The position numbers were made by a program, and so were the translations under genes. A DNA stretch of 16,090 nt from DHVE2 group archaeon (lineage in GTDB: Archaea > Thermoplasmatota > Thermoplasmata > Thermoplasmatales > Aciduliprofundaceae). The notes beneath the pieces were generated by a model that had not been told where the DNA came from, did no database searches, and worked only from the letters and a program-made list of their open reading frames with translations. Where the stretch lies: positions 1 to 16,090 of the forward strand of contig WAOZ01000169.1 in the NCBI GenBank assembly GCA_015520975.1. The letters are read 5' to 3'. The first letter of the stretch is position 1. Each line of letters opens with the position of its first letter. Below are positions 8,323 to 15,081 of the stretch, piece after piece.

Positions 8323-8856
8323 ATACACTTTTTCAAAATAATTTGCAAAATTGTTTAAATGCATCTCTTTTTTTTCTAATGGTAAAATCATATACCCTGT
8401 GAGAGAATGAAACCGCGAAAATAAAGCGGTGTTTTCGATCTTTTCAAAGCCAAGTTTGTGATAGAAATGCTCGGCCTCTTTTGTTAGTGGCTTGGTTATC
8501 ATAAACGAAGGGGATAGAAACAATCCTAGGACAAACAATTTGTATCCAATTTTTCTGTGTCTGAAATTTTGGTGTGTTTCCTGTGCTCTCAGGACATTGA
8601 CAACATCTGGCATTTCTTCCCAGCTATCTATGTATATAAATCCAATGATCTCTCCTTCGCTGATCGCCGTGATGAAGATTGGTCTTGGAAATTTTCTGAG
8701 CCAGATTTTGAAGGTTTCTTTATAATCAACAATGCCGTAAAGTTTGAAAAAATCAAAATCAATCACGCTAAAATGGTCTACATCATAGGGTTCTTCGAGA
8801 AGATAATATCTGTACTTACTGTCCTCGGCGAGGAGGTGCAACAGCGAGCACCCCAA
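8317..8856 (-). CDS. GNAT-family N-acetyltransferase
   Basis: About 179 residues with the GNAT plan: a strand ending in IGFIYIDSW (71-79), the acetyl-CoA loop region NFRHRKIGYKL (97-107), and the C-terminal FYHKLGFEKI motif (131-140). In the usual R-x-x-G-x-G/A pyrophosphate loop, Lys replaces the first Gly (R99, K102, G104). The substrate is unknown. It is the last gene of the KaiC operon, 7 bases after the preceding stop. The start is uncertain: the only early candidate is a TTG without a Shine-Dalgarno site, unlike the genes upstream, and no ATG or GTG occurs in the first 30 codons. Its 3' end overlaps the stop of the plus-strand gene by 6 bases. It could be an effector of the module or an ordinary gene carried along. 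Confidence 0.8.
   Translation of the reverse strand: MGCSLLHLLAEDSKYRYYLLEEPYDVDHFSVIDFDFFKLYGIVDYKETFKIWLRKFPRPIFITAISEGEIIGFIYIDSWEEMPDVVNVLRAQETHQNFRHRKIGYKLFVLGLFLSPSFMITKPLTKEAEHFYHKLGFEKIENTALFSRFHSLTGYMILPLEKKEMHLNNFANYFEKVYL
8368..8375 (+). terminator. Oligo-T terminator candidate for the aglB transcript
   Basis: A run of eight T on the plus strand about 46 bases after the stop at 8322, preceded by another T-rich stretch near 8328. Archaeal transcription often ends at such runs without a hairpin. It lies inside the 3' end of the convergent GNAT gene. Confidence 0.4.
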
Positions 8857-8863
8857 AAATAAA

Positions 8864-9493
8864 TTAAAGAGATGGATATACCAGCCATACTGCTGCGTTG
8901 TTCCTCAAAATCATGTTCAGCTGTGTTCTTGAAATCTGGGCTTTCTCCAGAAGAATCGGGAGCCATTCTTCAGGTGCTATTTTCTTTGACCCATCAGGAG
9001 AAACTGTGGCTATATGTGCAACATACACTTTCTTGCCTTCAACTGTGATTTTTTCAGCAGCTGCTTTTCTGTAGGTCTGTATTATTATATCTCCGGTTTC
9101 TATGGCTGTTGGAGTGATCTGAGAATTGTAGTATTCGGCTACTTCTTTATGTATTCTTGGGAAATCTCCTATTCTCTTGGTGTATTCTTTCCATCCTCTC
9201 AGAAACGGGCTTTCAACGGTCACCATGCAGTAATCTGATACGGCATTGACCTTTTCAAAAGCAGAAAGTATGGATTCTCCCTTCACAATGGCATCCACGA
9301 ACTCATCCCATGACTTGTATTCCTCTTCCGGCATGGTTCTGGCCAGAGAATACGCGAGACTCATAAGATAGTTGTTCATACCTGCCGCACCCTGTTTATC
9401 GGCGATGTCTTCTAGGAAAAGATATGTAGCAATATCCACCATGGGATTGTCAAGGATCTCTCTTCCTCTTTCAAAGTCTCTGGAACCGATCAT
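8864..9493 (-). CDS. Protein of unknown family, paralogue A of the pair
   Basis: 209 residues, soluble, with no signal peptide or membrane segment. It aligns with the neighbouring gene (9490-10116) over almost its whole length. Matching blocks are ADKQGAAGMNNY with SEKAGVEGTIQY, IGDFPRIHKEVAEYYN with VGQLPKADKQVAEEYN, EKITVEG with KNITIAG, and MILRNNAAVWLV with SLLRNYACVFAL. The helical N-terminal half and the later beta strands vaguely recall V4R-type ligand domains, but I cannot assign a family. It starts with ATG in an ATGA overlap with the paralogue's stop, and GGGAGGTGA sits just upstream, so the two are translated together. It lacks the Cys cluster of its sister. Two different but related subunits made at equal rates suggest a heterodimer. 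Confidence 0.8.
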   Translation of the reverse strand: MIGSRDFERGREILDNPMVDIATYLFLEDIADKQGAAGMNNYLMSLAYSLARTMPEEEYKSWDEFVDAIVKGESILSAFEKVNAVSDYCMVTVESPFLRGWKEYTKRIGDFPRIHKEVAEYYNSQITPTAIETGDIIIQTYRKAAAEKITVEGKKVYVAHIATVSPDGSKKIAPEEWLPILLEKAQISRTQLNMILRNNAAVWLVYPSL

Positions 9494-10116
9494 TCACTCA
9501 CCTCCCCACGGAGTCTGGCACCTTTCATCACAAGGGCAAACACACAGGCGTAGTTTCTGAGCAGTGATCTAACGAATTCCTTGTTTATACCGATTTTTTT
9601 GAGATTTTCCTCATCTATCTTTGTCTCTCCAGTGAACCCTCTATCTGCCAATTGCAGCGCTTCTAAGGGCTGCCCGGCGATGGTTATATTTTTTGCCACC
9701 TCTTCTCTGAATTTGATATGTATTATGCAGAAATTGCACACCGCTACATCTCTGTATGTCATATTGTATTCCTCTGCCACCTGTTTGTCCGCCTTGGGTA
9801 GCTGACCCACGCTGTATCTCACTCTCAGAATTGTAGGCTCAAATACGCACTTTTCTAACGCATACAGGTATCCAACGACATCTCCATCAACATCCGTGAT
9901 GGCCAGATCTGTCAGGGCGACCACATTTCCCTCTATTGAAAATGCTGTTCTGCCCTCTCTGAGTGCCACATTGAAAGATGGCCATCCCATATACGCCTCT
10001 TTGCCCATTCTTTTTGCCAGGTTTTCGCCCACTCTCAGCCAGTACTGTATTGTTCCCTCAACGCCCGCTTTCTCGCTCATATCCTGAATGAGCGAGACCA
10101 GGGCCACATCTAACAT
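9490..10116 (-). CDS. Protein of unknown family, paralogue B of the pair, with a Cys/His cluster
   Basis: 208 residues, soluble, paralogous to the next gene (8864-9493). It has features its sister lacks: Cys90 and a C-x2-C-x2-H cluster (C127, C130, H133 in VAVCNFCIIH), which could bind a metal or sense redox state. Around it lies the conserved VAEEYN block (113-118) and KNITIAG (142-148). The C-terminal helix LRNYACVFALV matches the sister. It begins with ATG and has the strongest ribosome binding site in the window, AGGAGGTGAT, 7 bases from the stop of the upstream coiled-coil gene. I do not recognise the family. A distant relation to V4R-like sensors is possible, given the V4R gene in the same operon, but this is a guess. 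Confidence 0.8.
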   Translation of the reverse strand: MLDVALVSLIQDMSEKAGVEGTIQYWLRVGENLAKRMGKEAYMGWPSFNVALREGRTAFSIEGNVVALTDLAITDVDGDVVGYLYALEKCVFEPTILRVRYSVGQLPKADKQVAEEYNMTYRDVAVCNFCIIHIKFREEVAKNITIAGQPLEALQLADRGFTGETKIDEENLKKIGINKEFVRSLLRNYACVFALVMKGARLRGEVSE

Positions 10117-10121
10117 CTTTC

Positions 10122-10131
10122 ATCACCTCCT
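10122..10131 (-). promoter_or_regulatory. Full-length Shine-Dalgarno site before paralogue B
   Basis: AGGAGGTGAT on the minus strand is complementary to the 3' end of archaeal 16S rRNA across ten bases. It is built from the last two Arg codons and the stop of the upstream gene (AGG AGG TGA). It suggests high translation of the paralogue pair relative to its neighbours. Confidence 0.75.
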
Positions 10132-11418
10132 TATATATTTCTTTCCTTTTCCGTGCTTTCTTTCTTCGATCTTACCTTTATCTATCAAATTAACCAGAAT
10201 ATGGTTCAGCAATTCTTTATCCATTTTCATCTCTTTCTTGATATTCGAAAAACTTGCCCCTTTATCCCCTATAATATCCATAATCTTGTTTTCTATTTTC
10301 GTCAACGGATAGAATTTGTCCTCGTATTTCACCACCTGATCGGTAGATATGAGAACATCCATAATCTCCATAGCTATATTTGTTGGCAGGGAGTTTATAT
10401 TTGCTATCTCCTCGATGGTGTTGCCATCAATGGCCATACTGTCGAGTACTTTGTTCATAAGCTCCACGCGGTATCTTTCCACATAGGGAGCTATGGATGC
10501 TATGTTTTCCATAAGGGTGTTGATGTCCTTGTGAAGCCCCTCAATTCTTGAAATTATGTTTTCGAGTTCTTCGTTAAGGTCATTTATTTTTTTCTCGACC
10601 TCTTTTTTGAGGTCTTTTCTGAGAAATAGCATATCTTCACGAAGTGCGTTCTCCTGGGATGCGATGGTGCTTTTTAGAGAAGATATATTTCGCTCAATCA
10701 TCTCAATTCGCACTCTGTTCTGGGTGGTGTTTTCTATCGTGTATTCCTGTCCCTTCACTCTAAGCAGTGCCTTAAAATTCTTGGGTTTGTACCCGGGGAC
10801 ATATTCCCTTATTTTATTCAGTATTTCAACATAGGTCAAATGCACCTGTTTCGGCGATATCAATTTTTTATCGATCGCTTTCACAATATCCGTGGTCACG
10901 ATTTTTCCGTCCTTGTATTTGAAGAGTTCCGTTCCGCTGGTTTTTGAGCGCACATCCATAAGAATTTCGTTTATTATCACTTCCGTATCCTGCGTGCCGA
11001 CAAAGCTCTTCAAGGCGTTGATGGCATCGTCAAGTGTGTATTGATAAACAAGTTGAAGAATGGACGGCGGAATCTTGCTGACATCAATGCTCTCTTCCAT
11101 CCCTATATCTTCTTCCACGGCTTTCAGCCGTGACAGAACTTTTTCGAGGCGCATATTTATTCTGGCAATTATGTCAATCTTTTTGTCCAGTTTTTCCTGA
11201 GCTTCACGCAGAACATCGAGGGATTTTTTCATCTCTTCTATTTCTTTCTGATGCAATTCGAAATCCTTTTCCAGCGATTTTACGGATTTTTCAATAATCT
11301 GAATCTTTTCATCAATAAGCGTTTCAAGGTCCTGCCTCATCTGAGATAGCATTGCGTTGGTGGGGCGATTTTTCAAATCTTCTTCGATTTTTTTCAGTTT
11401 ATCATCAACATCTGCCAT
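10123..11418 (-). CDS. Coiled-coil protein with tandem C-terminal winged helices
   Basis: About 431 residues from the ATG at 11418, which has GTGAT a few bases upstream. A GTG at 11427 overlapping the previous stop (GTGA) would add three residues. Residue numbers here follow the longer form. 1-115 is a heptad-rich coiled coil (DDKLKKIEEDLKNR through MRLEKVLSRLKAVEED), 120-250 is a helical middle region, 255-312 is a second coiled coil, 316-376 is a winged helix (GNTIEEIANINSLPTNIAME) and 377-434 is a second winged helix (ASFSNIKKEMKMDKELLNHI) with a basic end (HGKGKKYIRR). It is probably a dimeric DNA-binding adaptor or scaffold of the operon, with the coiled coils contacting the roadblock or KaiC partner. 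The partners are inferred from gene order only. Confidence 0.8.
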   Translation of the reverse strand: MADVDDKLKKIEEDLKNRPTNAMLSQMRQDLETLIDEKIQIIEKSVKSLEKDFELHQKEIEEMKKSLDVLREAQEKLDKKIDIIARINMRLEKVLSRLKAVEEDIGMEESIDVSKIPPSILQLVYQYTLDDAINALKSFVGTQDTEVIINEILMDVRSKTSGTELFKYKDGKIVTTDIVKAIDKKLISPKQVHLTYVEILNKIREYVPGYKPKNFKALLRVKGQEYTIENTTQNRVRIEMIERNISSLKSTIASQENALREDMLFLRKDLKKEVEKKINDLNEELENIISRIEGLHKDINTLMENIASIAPYVERYRVELMNKVLDSMAIDGNTIEEIANINSLPTNIAMEIMDVLISTDQVVKYEDKFYPLTKIENKIMDIIGDKGASFSNIKKEMKMDKELLNHILVNLIDKGKIEERKHGKGKKYIRR

Positions 11419-11423
11419 TGTAA

Positions 11424-12209
11424 TCACACGAATGTTCTGATCATTCTTTCCACATCACGCACCCATTTCTTATAGTATTCGTCCGCAACCACATCGCCGC
11501 GCATCTTTCTTATTTTATCTGCTATTCTTTCGATAACCATTGGCCACAAATCATCCGTCATATACTGCACAGCAGTACCTATTTCGTTAAAAGACAGTGT
11601 GAGTATTTCATCAACCATACCGACACCGACAACCTGCGCGAGTTCCTTTTTGAGATATTCGAGGATTTTCTGGTTCTTCCGGTACTGTTTTGTATATGCA
11701 AATCTCTCCACGAAGAGCTGTCTGCTCAGATTGTAGAATTCTTTCTTGACCTCATCAGGGTATTTTTCAACCGCTTCACCGCTCAGAGGCTTGAGCTGGA
11801 AGATATGATTCAGTATGGTGCTCCACTTCATAACACTCGCGAGAAGATTCTGAACCTCCTGATAATCGAGTTCTCTCGTAATCATAACAGCCAGAAAGGC
11901 GTAATCGCCAACACCGGAGATTATTATGCTTCCCTCGTTGTACTGCTCCATAGATATTTTCATATTCTTGCTTTTCAGCTGAGCGCATATGTTGTGGAGG
12001 TTGTGCTTGAATAAATTCAGAAGATAATACTGCGAACCGCTGAGTTCCTCGGGAATCACTGAATCGAATATTCTGCCATCCACACCGACAAACAGTATTA
12101 TTTCTGCCTTTGCCTCTTCAACAAGCTTTCTGAGTGCGAGATGAATCAGGGCACGGAGAAGTGTTACATCTTTAGCCTCCAGTGTTTTTACCAGTTTCTT
12201 GCTCTGCAA
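11424..12209 (-). CDS. Roadblock/LC7-domain protein with a helical C-terminal extension
   Basis: 261 residues. Residues about 15-130 follow the roadblock/LC7 plan: helix, strand AEIILFVGVDGRIFDS (35-50), helix, paired strands ISMEQYNEGSIIISGVGDYA, strand FLAVMIT (105-111), and helix DYQEVQNLLASV. Roadblock proteins are small dimerising scaffolds that often act with P-loop NTPases, such as MglB with MglA, and this gene directly follows the KaiC-like ATPase. Residues 140-261 are helical and of unknown type (KKELAQVVGVGMVDEILTLS, then a basic helix). The start is a TTG one base after the KaiC stop. A GAGGTGA site is present but unusually close to it, and no ATG or GTG lies near, so translation probably depends on the upstream gene. 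Confidence 0.75.
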   Translation of the reverse strand: MQSKKLVKTLEAKDVTLLRALIHLALRKLVEEAKAEIILFVGVDGRIFDSVIPEELSGSQYYLLNLFKHNLHNICAQLKSKNMKISMEQYNEGSIIISGVGDYAFLAVMITRELDYQEVQNLLASVMKWSTILNHIFQLKPLSGEAVEKYPDEVKKEFYNLSRQLFVERFAYTKQYRKNQKILEYLKKELAQVVGVGMVDEILTLSFNEIGTAVQYMTDDLWPMVIERIADKIRKMRGDVVADEYYKKWVRDVERMIRTFV

Positions 12210-12210
12210 T

Positions 12211-13092
12211 TCACCTCACCTTCAGGCCATACGAGTCGAATATTATCTCTATGATTTCTTCGGGAGAGTATGGATACTGCCAGTTTGCCTTTATTTTCTC
12301 AAGTTTCTCTATGAGATGCGGTGGCGCTTTAAGCATCTTTGCGGTTTCTATTGCGTCGTTGAATACCTTTTCGTAGCTCTTCTTCTCTTCCTCCTTTATT
12401 TCGAGCGGGGTGCTTCTAACGACGATTCCAGCACCTCTGACGAATATGTATGGATACACACCTTCACCGTGCTTTGTACCTCTCATTTTTATTATCTGGA
12501 GCGTTCTGTTGAAGGCGCCACCTACAGGATAGTAGTCCAGGTGTATGACGCCATCAGAGAGATACACAGGTGTGAGAACATCTTCTCCTATTGTTTCCCC
12601 TGGCATCGCGTGCTCCTCTACGGTTGCCACCACGACGCCTAAATTTTTCACCGTGTAAAATAGCTTGCCGATAAGCTCTCTCTGCAGAAGTTTATCCTCT
12701 GTGGCCCAGATCACAGGCGTTAGAGGATCCACGACAATTCTCGTTTTTATAAGGTAATCGCTTCTCGCTTTAACAAGGGCTGGCAGTTGCTCCTCTATCA
12801 TTTTCTTAAAGTTCTCTCCTTTCAGATGTATGAAAAACAGATTTTCTTCATAATGTTTCTCCATATCGAAGCCCATCAGTGCTGCCTCTTCCATGATCTG
12901 CTTGGGTGTTTCTTCCAGAGATATGTAAAGTCCCTGTTCTCCTCGCTCAATGCCATGCATTATAAACTGAATGGCGAATGTAGTTTTACCAGTACCACTT
13001 GAACCCACGACCACATTTGCGGTTTTGTCTCTGAACCCTCCTTCGATCAATCTGTCCAGCCCGTATATGCCGGTCGGAAATCTTTTATTCAT
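12211..13092 (-). CDS. Single-domain KaiC-like ATPase
   Basis: RecA-superfamily ATPase of the archaeal KaiC-like group, 293 residues. Seen: the N-terminal RFPTGIYGLDRLIEGGF block, Walker A GSSGTGKT at 30-37, the paired catalytic glutamates E60/E61 in SLEETP, Walker B ending at D122 (TRIVVDP), and the IIKMRGTKHGEGVYPY signature at 200-215. All key residues are present, so it should hydrolyse ATP and form a ring. A helical extension of about 65 residues (229-293) follows the core. The start at 13092 places the AGGAGGT site 9 bases upstream. TTG at 13101 and ATG at 13098 lie on or too near that site. It overlaps the V4R gene by 8 bases. With one KaiC domain and no KaiA/KaiB nearby, it is not a circadian KaiC and more likely a signalling hub. 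Confidence 0.9.
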   Translation of the reverse strand: MNKRFPTGIYGLDRLIEGGFRDKTANVVVGSSGTGKTTFAIQFIMHGIERGEQGLYISLEETPKQIMEEAALMGFDMEKHYEENLFFIHLKGENFKKMIEEQLPALVKARSDYLIKTRIVVDPLTPVIWATEDKLLQRELIGKLFYTVKNLGVVVATVEEHAMPGETIGEDVLTPVYLSDGVIHLDYYPVGGAFNRTLQIIKMRGTKHGEGVYPYIFVRGAGIVVRSTPLEIKEEEKKSYEKVFNDAIETAKMLKAPPHLIEKLEKIKANWQYPYSPEEIIEIIFDSYGLKVR

Positions 13093-13927
13093 CCTCATCA
13101 ACCTCCTTCTTAACTATTTTAGACACAAGCTCTGCAAAACTTTTACTTTTTTCCGCCTCTTCCACAACATTCACAAGTTTTTCTTCATCAATTTCTTCAA
13201 TGTCCTCATCCACGGACCGTGAGAAAGCCTCCGCGAAGGACTTTGCAGATGCAATAACTTCCGAAATTTCGGATAATTTTTTCCACGGTCGCTCCTCCGC
13301 AGGAACAACGATGGGTGAGGCACCTATTTCGAGGTATTTTTCTCCGAATTCGGTAATCTTTCCATCCTTCACAAGGCCGTATTTTTCCATAATACTTATT
13401 CGTATTTCGGCGTCCTCTACCTCCGCGCCTTCTCCATTTTTAAGGGCAGATAGAATCTCAAAATCGTTTTCGTCGAGTATGTACTGAAGCACTGCAAGGG
13501 GCTCCATATAAACTGAAAATATGCAGCGGTCAGAGCCATCATTCACGCAGGTCTCTTCCCTAACATTCACCGGAATGCCCATATCTTTTTCGAAAAACAT
13601 TTTGAGGGCATCCGATGTGATGTAGCAGGTTTTGCCGTTGATTTCTGAGAAAAGCTTAGCAACTTCTGAGTTTCTGACTCCGAATTTTATAATGAATGGC
13701 GCTATTTCTACAACCTTGAACTCGCCCATCCCAATTTCCCTGAAAAGCGATTTCATGTACTGGAATAATGGGGTCCGCTCCATCTGCAGAGGGTGTATGG
13801 ATTTCAGAAACATTTTAATCTCTTTTGCGGGTATTTTGGATTTGGCTATCGCGGCGCTTAAAGCGGCCTCCATCTTCGTCAGTTTTCCGAATATGTATAT
13901 TATTTTGGCTATGCTCTCTTCTGGCAT
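13085..13927 (-). CDS. V4R-domain sensor with winged helix and acidic tail
   Basis: 280 residues. 1-85 is helical. About 85-145 is a V4R (4-vinyl reductase) domain with the motif GKTCYITSDALKMFF, then GIPVNVREETCVNDGSDRC. C101, C127 and C135 are in the family positions, where V4R domains bind small hydrophobic ligands or metal. 150-203 is winged-helix-like (ENDFEILSALKNGEGAEVED). 225-280 is acidic and helical, with the motif KSFAE appearing twice (230-234 and 263-267). It starts with ATG behind GAGGGAGTGA, overlapping the previous gene by 19 bases. The KaiC-like gene overlaps its end. It is the most likely input sensor of the operon, with the acidic tail as a possible docking segment for the ATPase. 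The ligand is unknown. Confidence 0.8.
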   Translation of the reverse strand: MPEESIAKIIYIFGKLTKMEAALSAAIAKSKIPAKEIKMFLKSIHPLQMERTPLFQYMKSLFREIGMGEFKVVEIAPFIIKFGVRNSEVAKLFSEINGKTCYITSDALKMFFEKDMGIPVNVREETCVNDGSDRCIFSVYMEPLAVLQYILDENDFEILSALKNGEGAEVEDAEIRISIMEKYGLVKDGKITEFGEKYLEIGASPIVVPAEERPWKKLSEISEVIASAKSFAEAFSRSVDEDIEEIDEEKLVNVVEEAEKSKSFAELVSKIVKKEVDEDE

Positions 13928-14205
13928 CTCACTCCCTCTAAAAAGTGGTAAAGGGCTTTCATAACATATTTGTTTTTGGACACCATTTCCACTCTAAGAT
14001 CATTTTCAAGATATATTTCTATTTTCCCGCGCTCCTCCCACATGTGTTTTATGTGTGTGCAGGGGACATACCACCATTTTTTCGATTTGATGAGAATTGA
14101 ATTTGGAGATAACCAAAGCGTACCCCTTCCGGTTTGCATCTCCCGATTCATTGTTTGAAACCGGTATTCCACATCGCAGAGTTTGTAGGCGAACATAGCT
14201 ATCAT
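13909..14205 (-). CDS. Small CheF/PH-like protein, first gene of the KaiC operon
   Basis: 98 residues with no membrane segment. The layout is a start strand (AYKLCDVEYRF), then GRGTLWLSPNSILIKSK (26-42), WWYVPCTHI, GKIEIYLENDLRVEMV and a final helix (YVMKALYHFLEG). That is the strand order of a PH-like barrel and is close to the N-terminal domain of the archaeal chemotaxis adaptor CheF (DUF439), which is normally about 300 residues. If the relation is real, only the one domain remains. The ATG at 14205 lies about 24 bases after the centre of a strong TATA box, so the message is probably leaderless. An ATG three codons downstream is the alternative start. No archaellum or che genes are nearby, so a chemotaxis role is not supported. 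Confidence 0.65.
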   Translation of the reverse strand: MIAMFAYKLCDVEYRFQTMNREMQTGRGTLWLSPNSILIKSKKWWYVPCTHIKHMWEERGKIEIYLENDLRVEMVSKNKYVMKALYHFLEGVRCQKRA

Positions 14206-14223
14206 TTAACATTATTCAATCCG

Positions 14224-14240
14224 AATATATAAAGATTTCC
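14224..14240 (-). promoter_or_regulatory. Promoter of the eight-gene KaiC operon (BRE plus TATA box)
   Basis: On the minus strand GGAAATCTTTATATATTC contains a near-consensus TTTATATA (14226-14233) preceded by a purine-rich stretch (GGGGGAAA) in the BRE position. Its centre is about 24 bases before the ATG at 14205, the spacing expected for a leaderless transcript. It is the best promoter match in the window. Confidence 0.75.
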
Positions 14241-14258
14241 CCCAAATATCTTTATTCA

Positions 14259-14280
14259 AATAATATGGTCTAAAATGTAA
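14259..14280 (+). repeat. Direct repeat, copy 1, upstream of the KaiC operon promoter
   Basis: Reads AATAATATGGTCTAAAATGT then AA. It matches copy 2 at 14303-14326 (AATAATATATGGTGTAATTTGTAA, two extra bases and a few changes). It lies about 26 bases upstream of the TATA box of the KaiC operon, a usual place for an activator site. Confidence 0.45.
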
Positions 14281-14302
14281 ATATTAGGGCCAGCATTCCA
14301 TC

Positions 14303-14326
14303 AATAATATATGGTGTAATTTGTAA
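14303..14326 (+). repeat. Direct repeat, copy 2, beside the stop of the HTH gene
   Basis: Shares the frame AATAATAT..GGT.TAA...GTAA with copy 1, 44 bases further on (start to start). It abuts the stop codon of the HTH gene at 14327. The region is AT-rich, so chance similarity cannot be excluded. Confidence 0.4.
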
Positions 14327-14761
14327 TTAAAACTTGAGAGTACACTCTCTAACCTTGCCCAGAGCCACCCTCTCTTTTCCAACTTTAACTGCTCTGATTA
14401 TCAGGAATTTCTCCAGAGCCATGATGTCATCGTAAACATTTTTGTAGTCTCTCCCAGCAAACTTTGCCAGTTCTTTCACCGAAATAGGACCCTTTTCGTT
14501 GACAAGTTCGATTATTTCCATTCTCTTTCCTGTGAGGGCATTGAAAACTTTTCTGTCCTCAATGATTACCTCTTCGTCAATCTGGCCATTGTTCATTATG
14601 CAGGTTAGAATAAGATATCTCTCCGCGAGGTTCGGGTCAGAGCATTTTTTGATGTGCAGCAGATGTTTTATTTTTTCGTATCTACCCGCTTTTTTTCTTA
14701 TCATTTTGAACAGTAGATTCATATCGTCGTCGGAATATGTTCTTTTTATAATCATTCTCAT
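14327..14761 (-). CDS. Winged-helix regulator of HVO_A0114 type, possible antitoxin
   Basis: About 144 residues. The C-terminal part has a clear winged helix: LTGKRMEIIELVNEKGPISV, then ELAKFAGRDYKNVYDDIMAL. The GRDYKNVYDD recognition helix is typical of the HVO_A0114-like DNA-binding family, which is often the antitoxin partner of TumE-type toxins. The N-terminal half is helical. The ATG at 14761 has GGTGATT 5 bases upstream. An ATG at 14773 is also in frame but has no such site. It follows the small-protein gene closely, which supports a two-gene unit. The regulator may act on its own operon or on the adjacent KaiC operon, whose promoter is about 100 bases away. Confidence 0.7.
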   Translation of the reverse strand: MRMIIKRTYSDDDMNLLFKMIRKKAGRYEKIKHLLHIKKCSDPNLAERYLILTCIMNNGQIDEEVIIEDRKVFNALTGKRMEIIELVNEKGPISVKELAKFAGRDYKNVYDDIMALEKFLIIRAVKVGKERVALGKVRECTLKF

Positions 14762-14776
14762 TGAAATCACCATTTA

Positions 14777-15076
14777 TCAGAGATTGGATATGTCCACAGC
14801 GATTATGCTTCTTCTGAATGTACGCACGATTTTAACAACATCTTCGAATCGCTTTTTCTCCATTTCAACCTGATTTATGAGTGTTCCATTTTCATCGTAA
14901 ATATCCATATGATCCATGCTCTCAACATTGTCCCATCTCACAAGCGTTATCCATTTTGTGCCCTTTAGCACTTTGTATGCATAGATGTAATTTTTAAGTT
15001 TTCCCTGATCGTAAAGTTCCATGGATTCAATCATTTCGCCGCGCGATATGAATACCCTCTTTATTTTCAGAATCAT
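14777..15076 (-). CDS. Small protein, possible TumE/DUF7718-like toxin partner
   Basis: About 99 residues, with no membrane or signal segment. The middle reads KGTKWITLVRWDNVESMDHM then DIYDENGTL. The run R-x-D-N followed by H-x-D resembles small proteins of the TumE or DUF7718 kind that sit beside HVO_A0114-type regulators. I recall this pattern and cannot confirm it, so the family call is tentative. The ATG at 15076 is chosen because GGGGTGA lies 5 bases upstream. A GTG at 15085 (GTGA overlap with the hydrolase stop) and an ATG at 15079 are alternatives. The basic N-terminus (LKIKRVF) and C-terminus (TFRRS) would suit RNA binding. Gene order, possible toxin first and regulator second, is shared with several reverse-order toxin-antitoxin families. 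Confidence 0.65.
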   Translation of the reverse strand: MILKIKRVFISRGEMIESMELYDQGKLKNYIYAYKVLKGTKWITLVRWDNVESMDHMDIYDENGTLINQVEMEKKRFEDVVKIVRTFRRSIIAVDISNL

Positions 15077-15081
15077 CATCT

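Noticed and set aside
8492..8862. Plus-strand open frames opposite the GNAT gene.
   Set aside because: Their proteins are low-complexity and lack known domains, while the minus strand encodes a recognisable GNAT.
12211..13092. Circadian KaiC, or the archaellum ATPase partner ArlH/FlaH.
   Set aside because: There is only one KaiC domain, no KaiA/KaiB and no archaellum genes. The full catalytic set (E60/E61, D122) also fits a general KaiC-like ATPase.
14206..14326. A tRNA or small RNA gene in the 121-base gap.
   Set aside because: The gap is AT-rich with no stable stem set. It is explained by a promoter and direct repeats.
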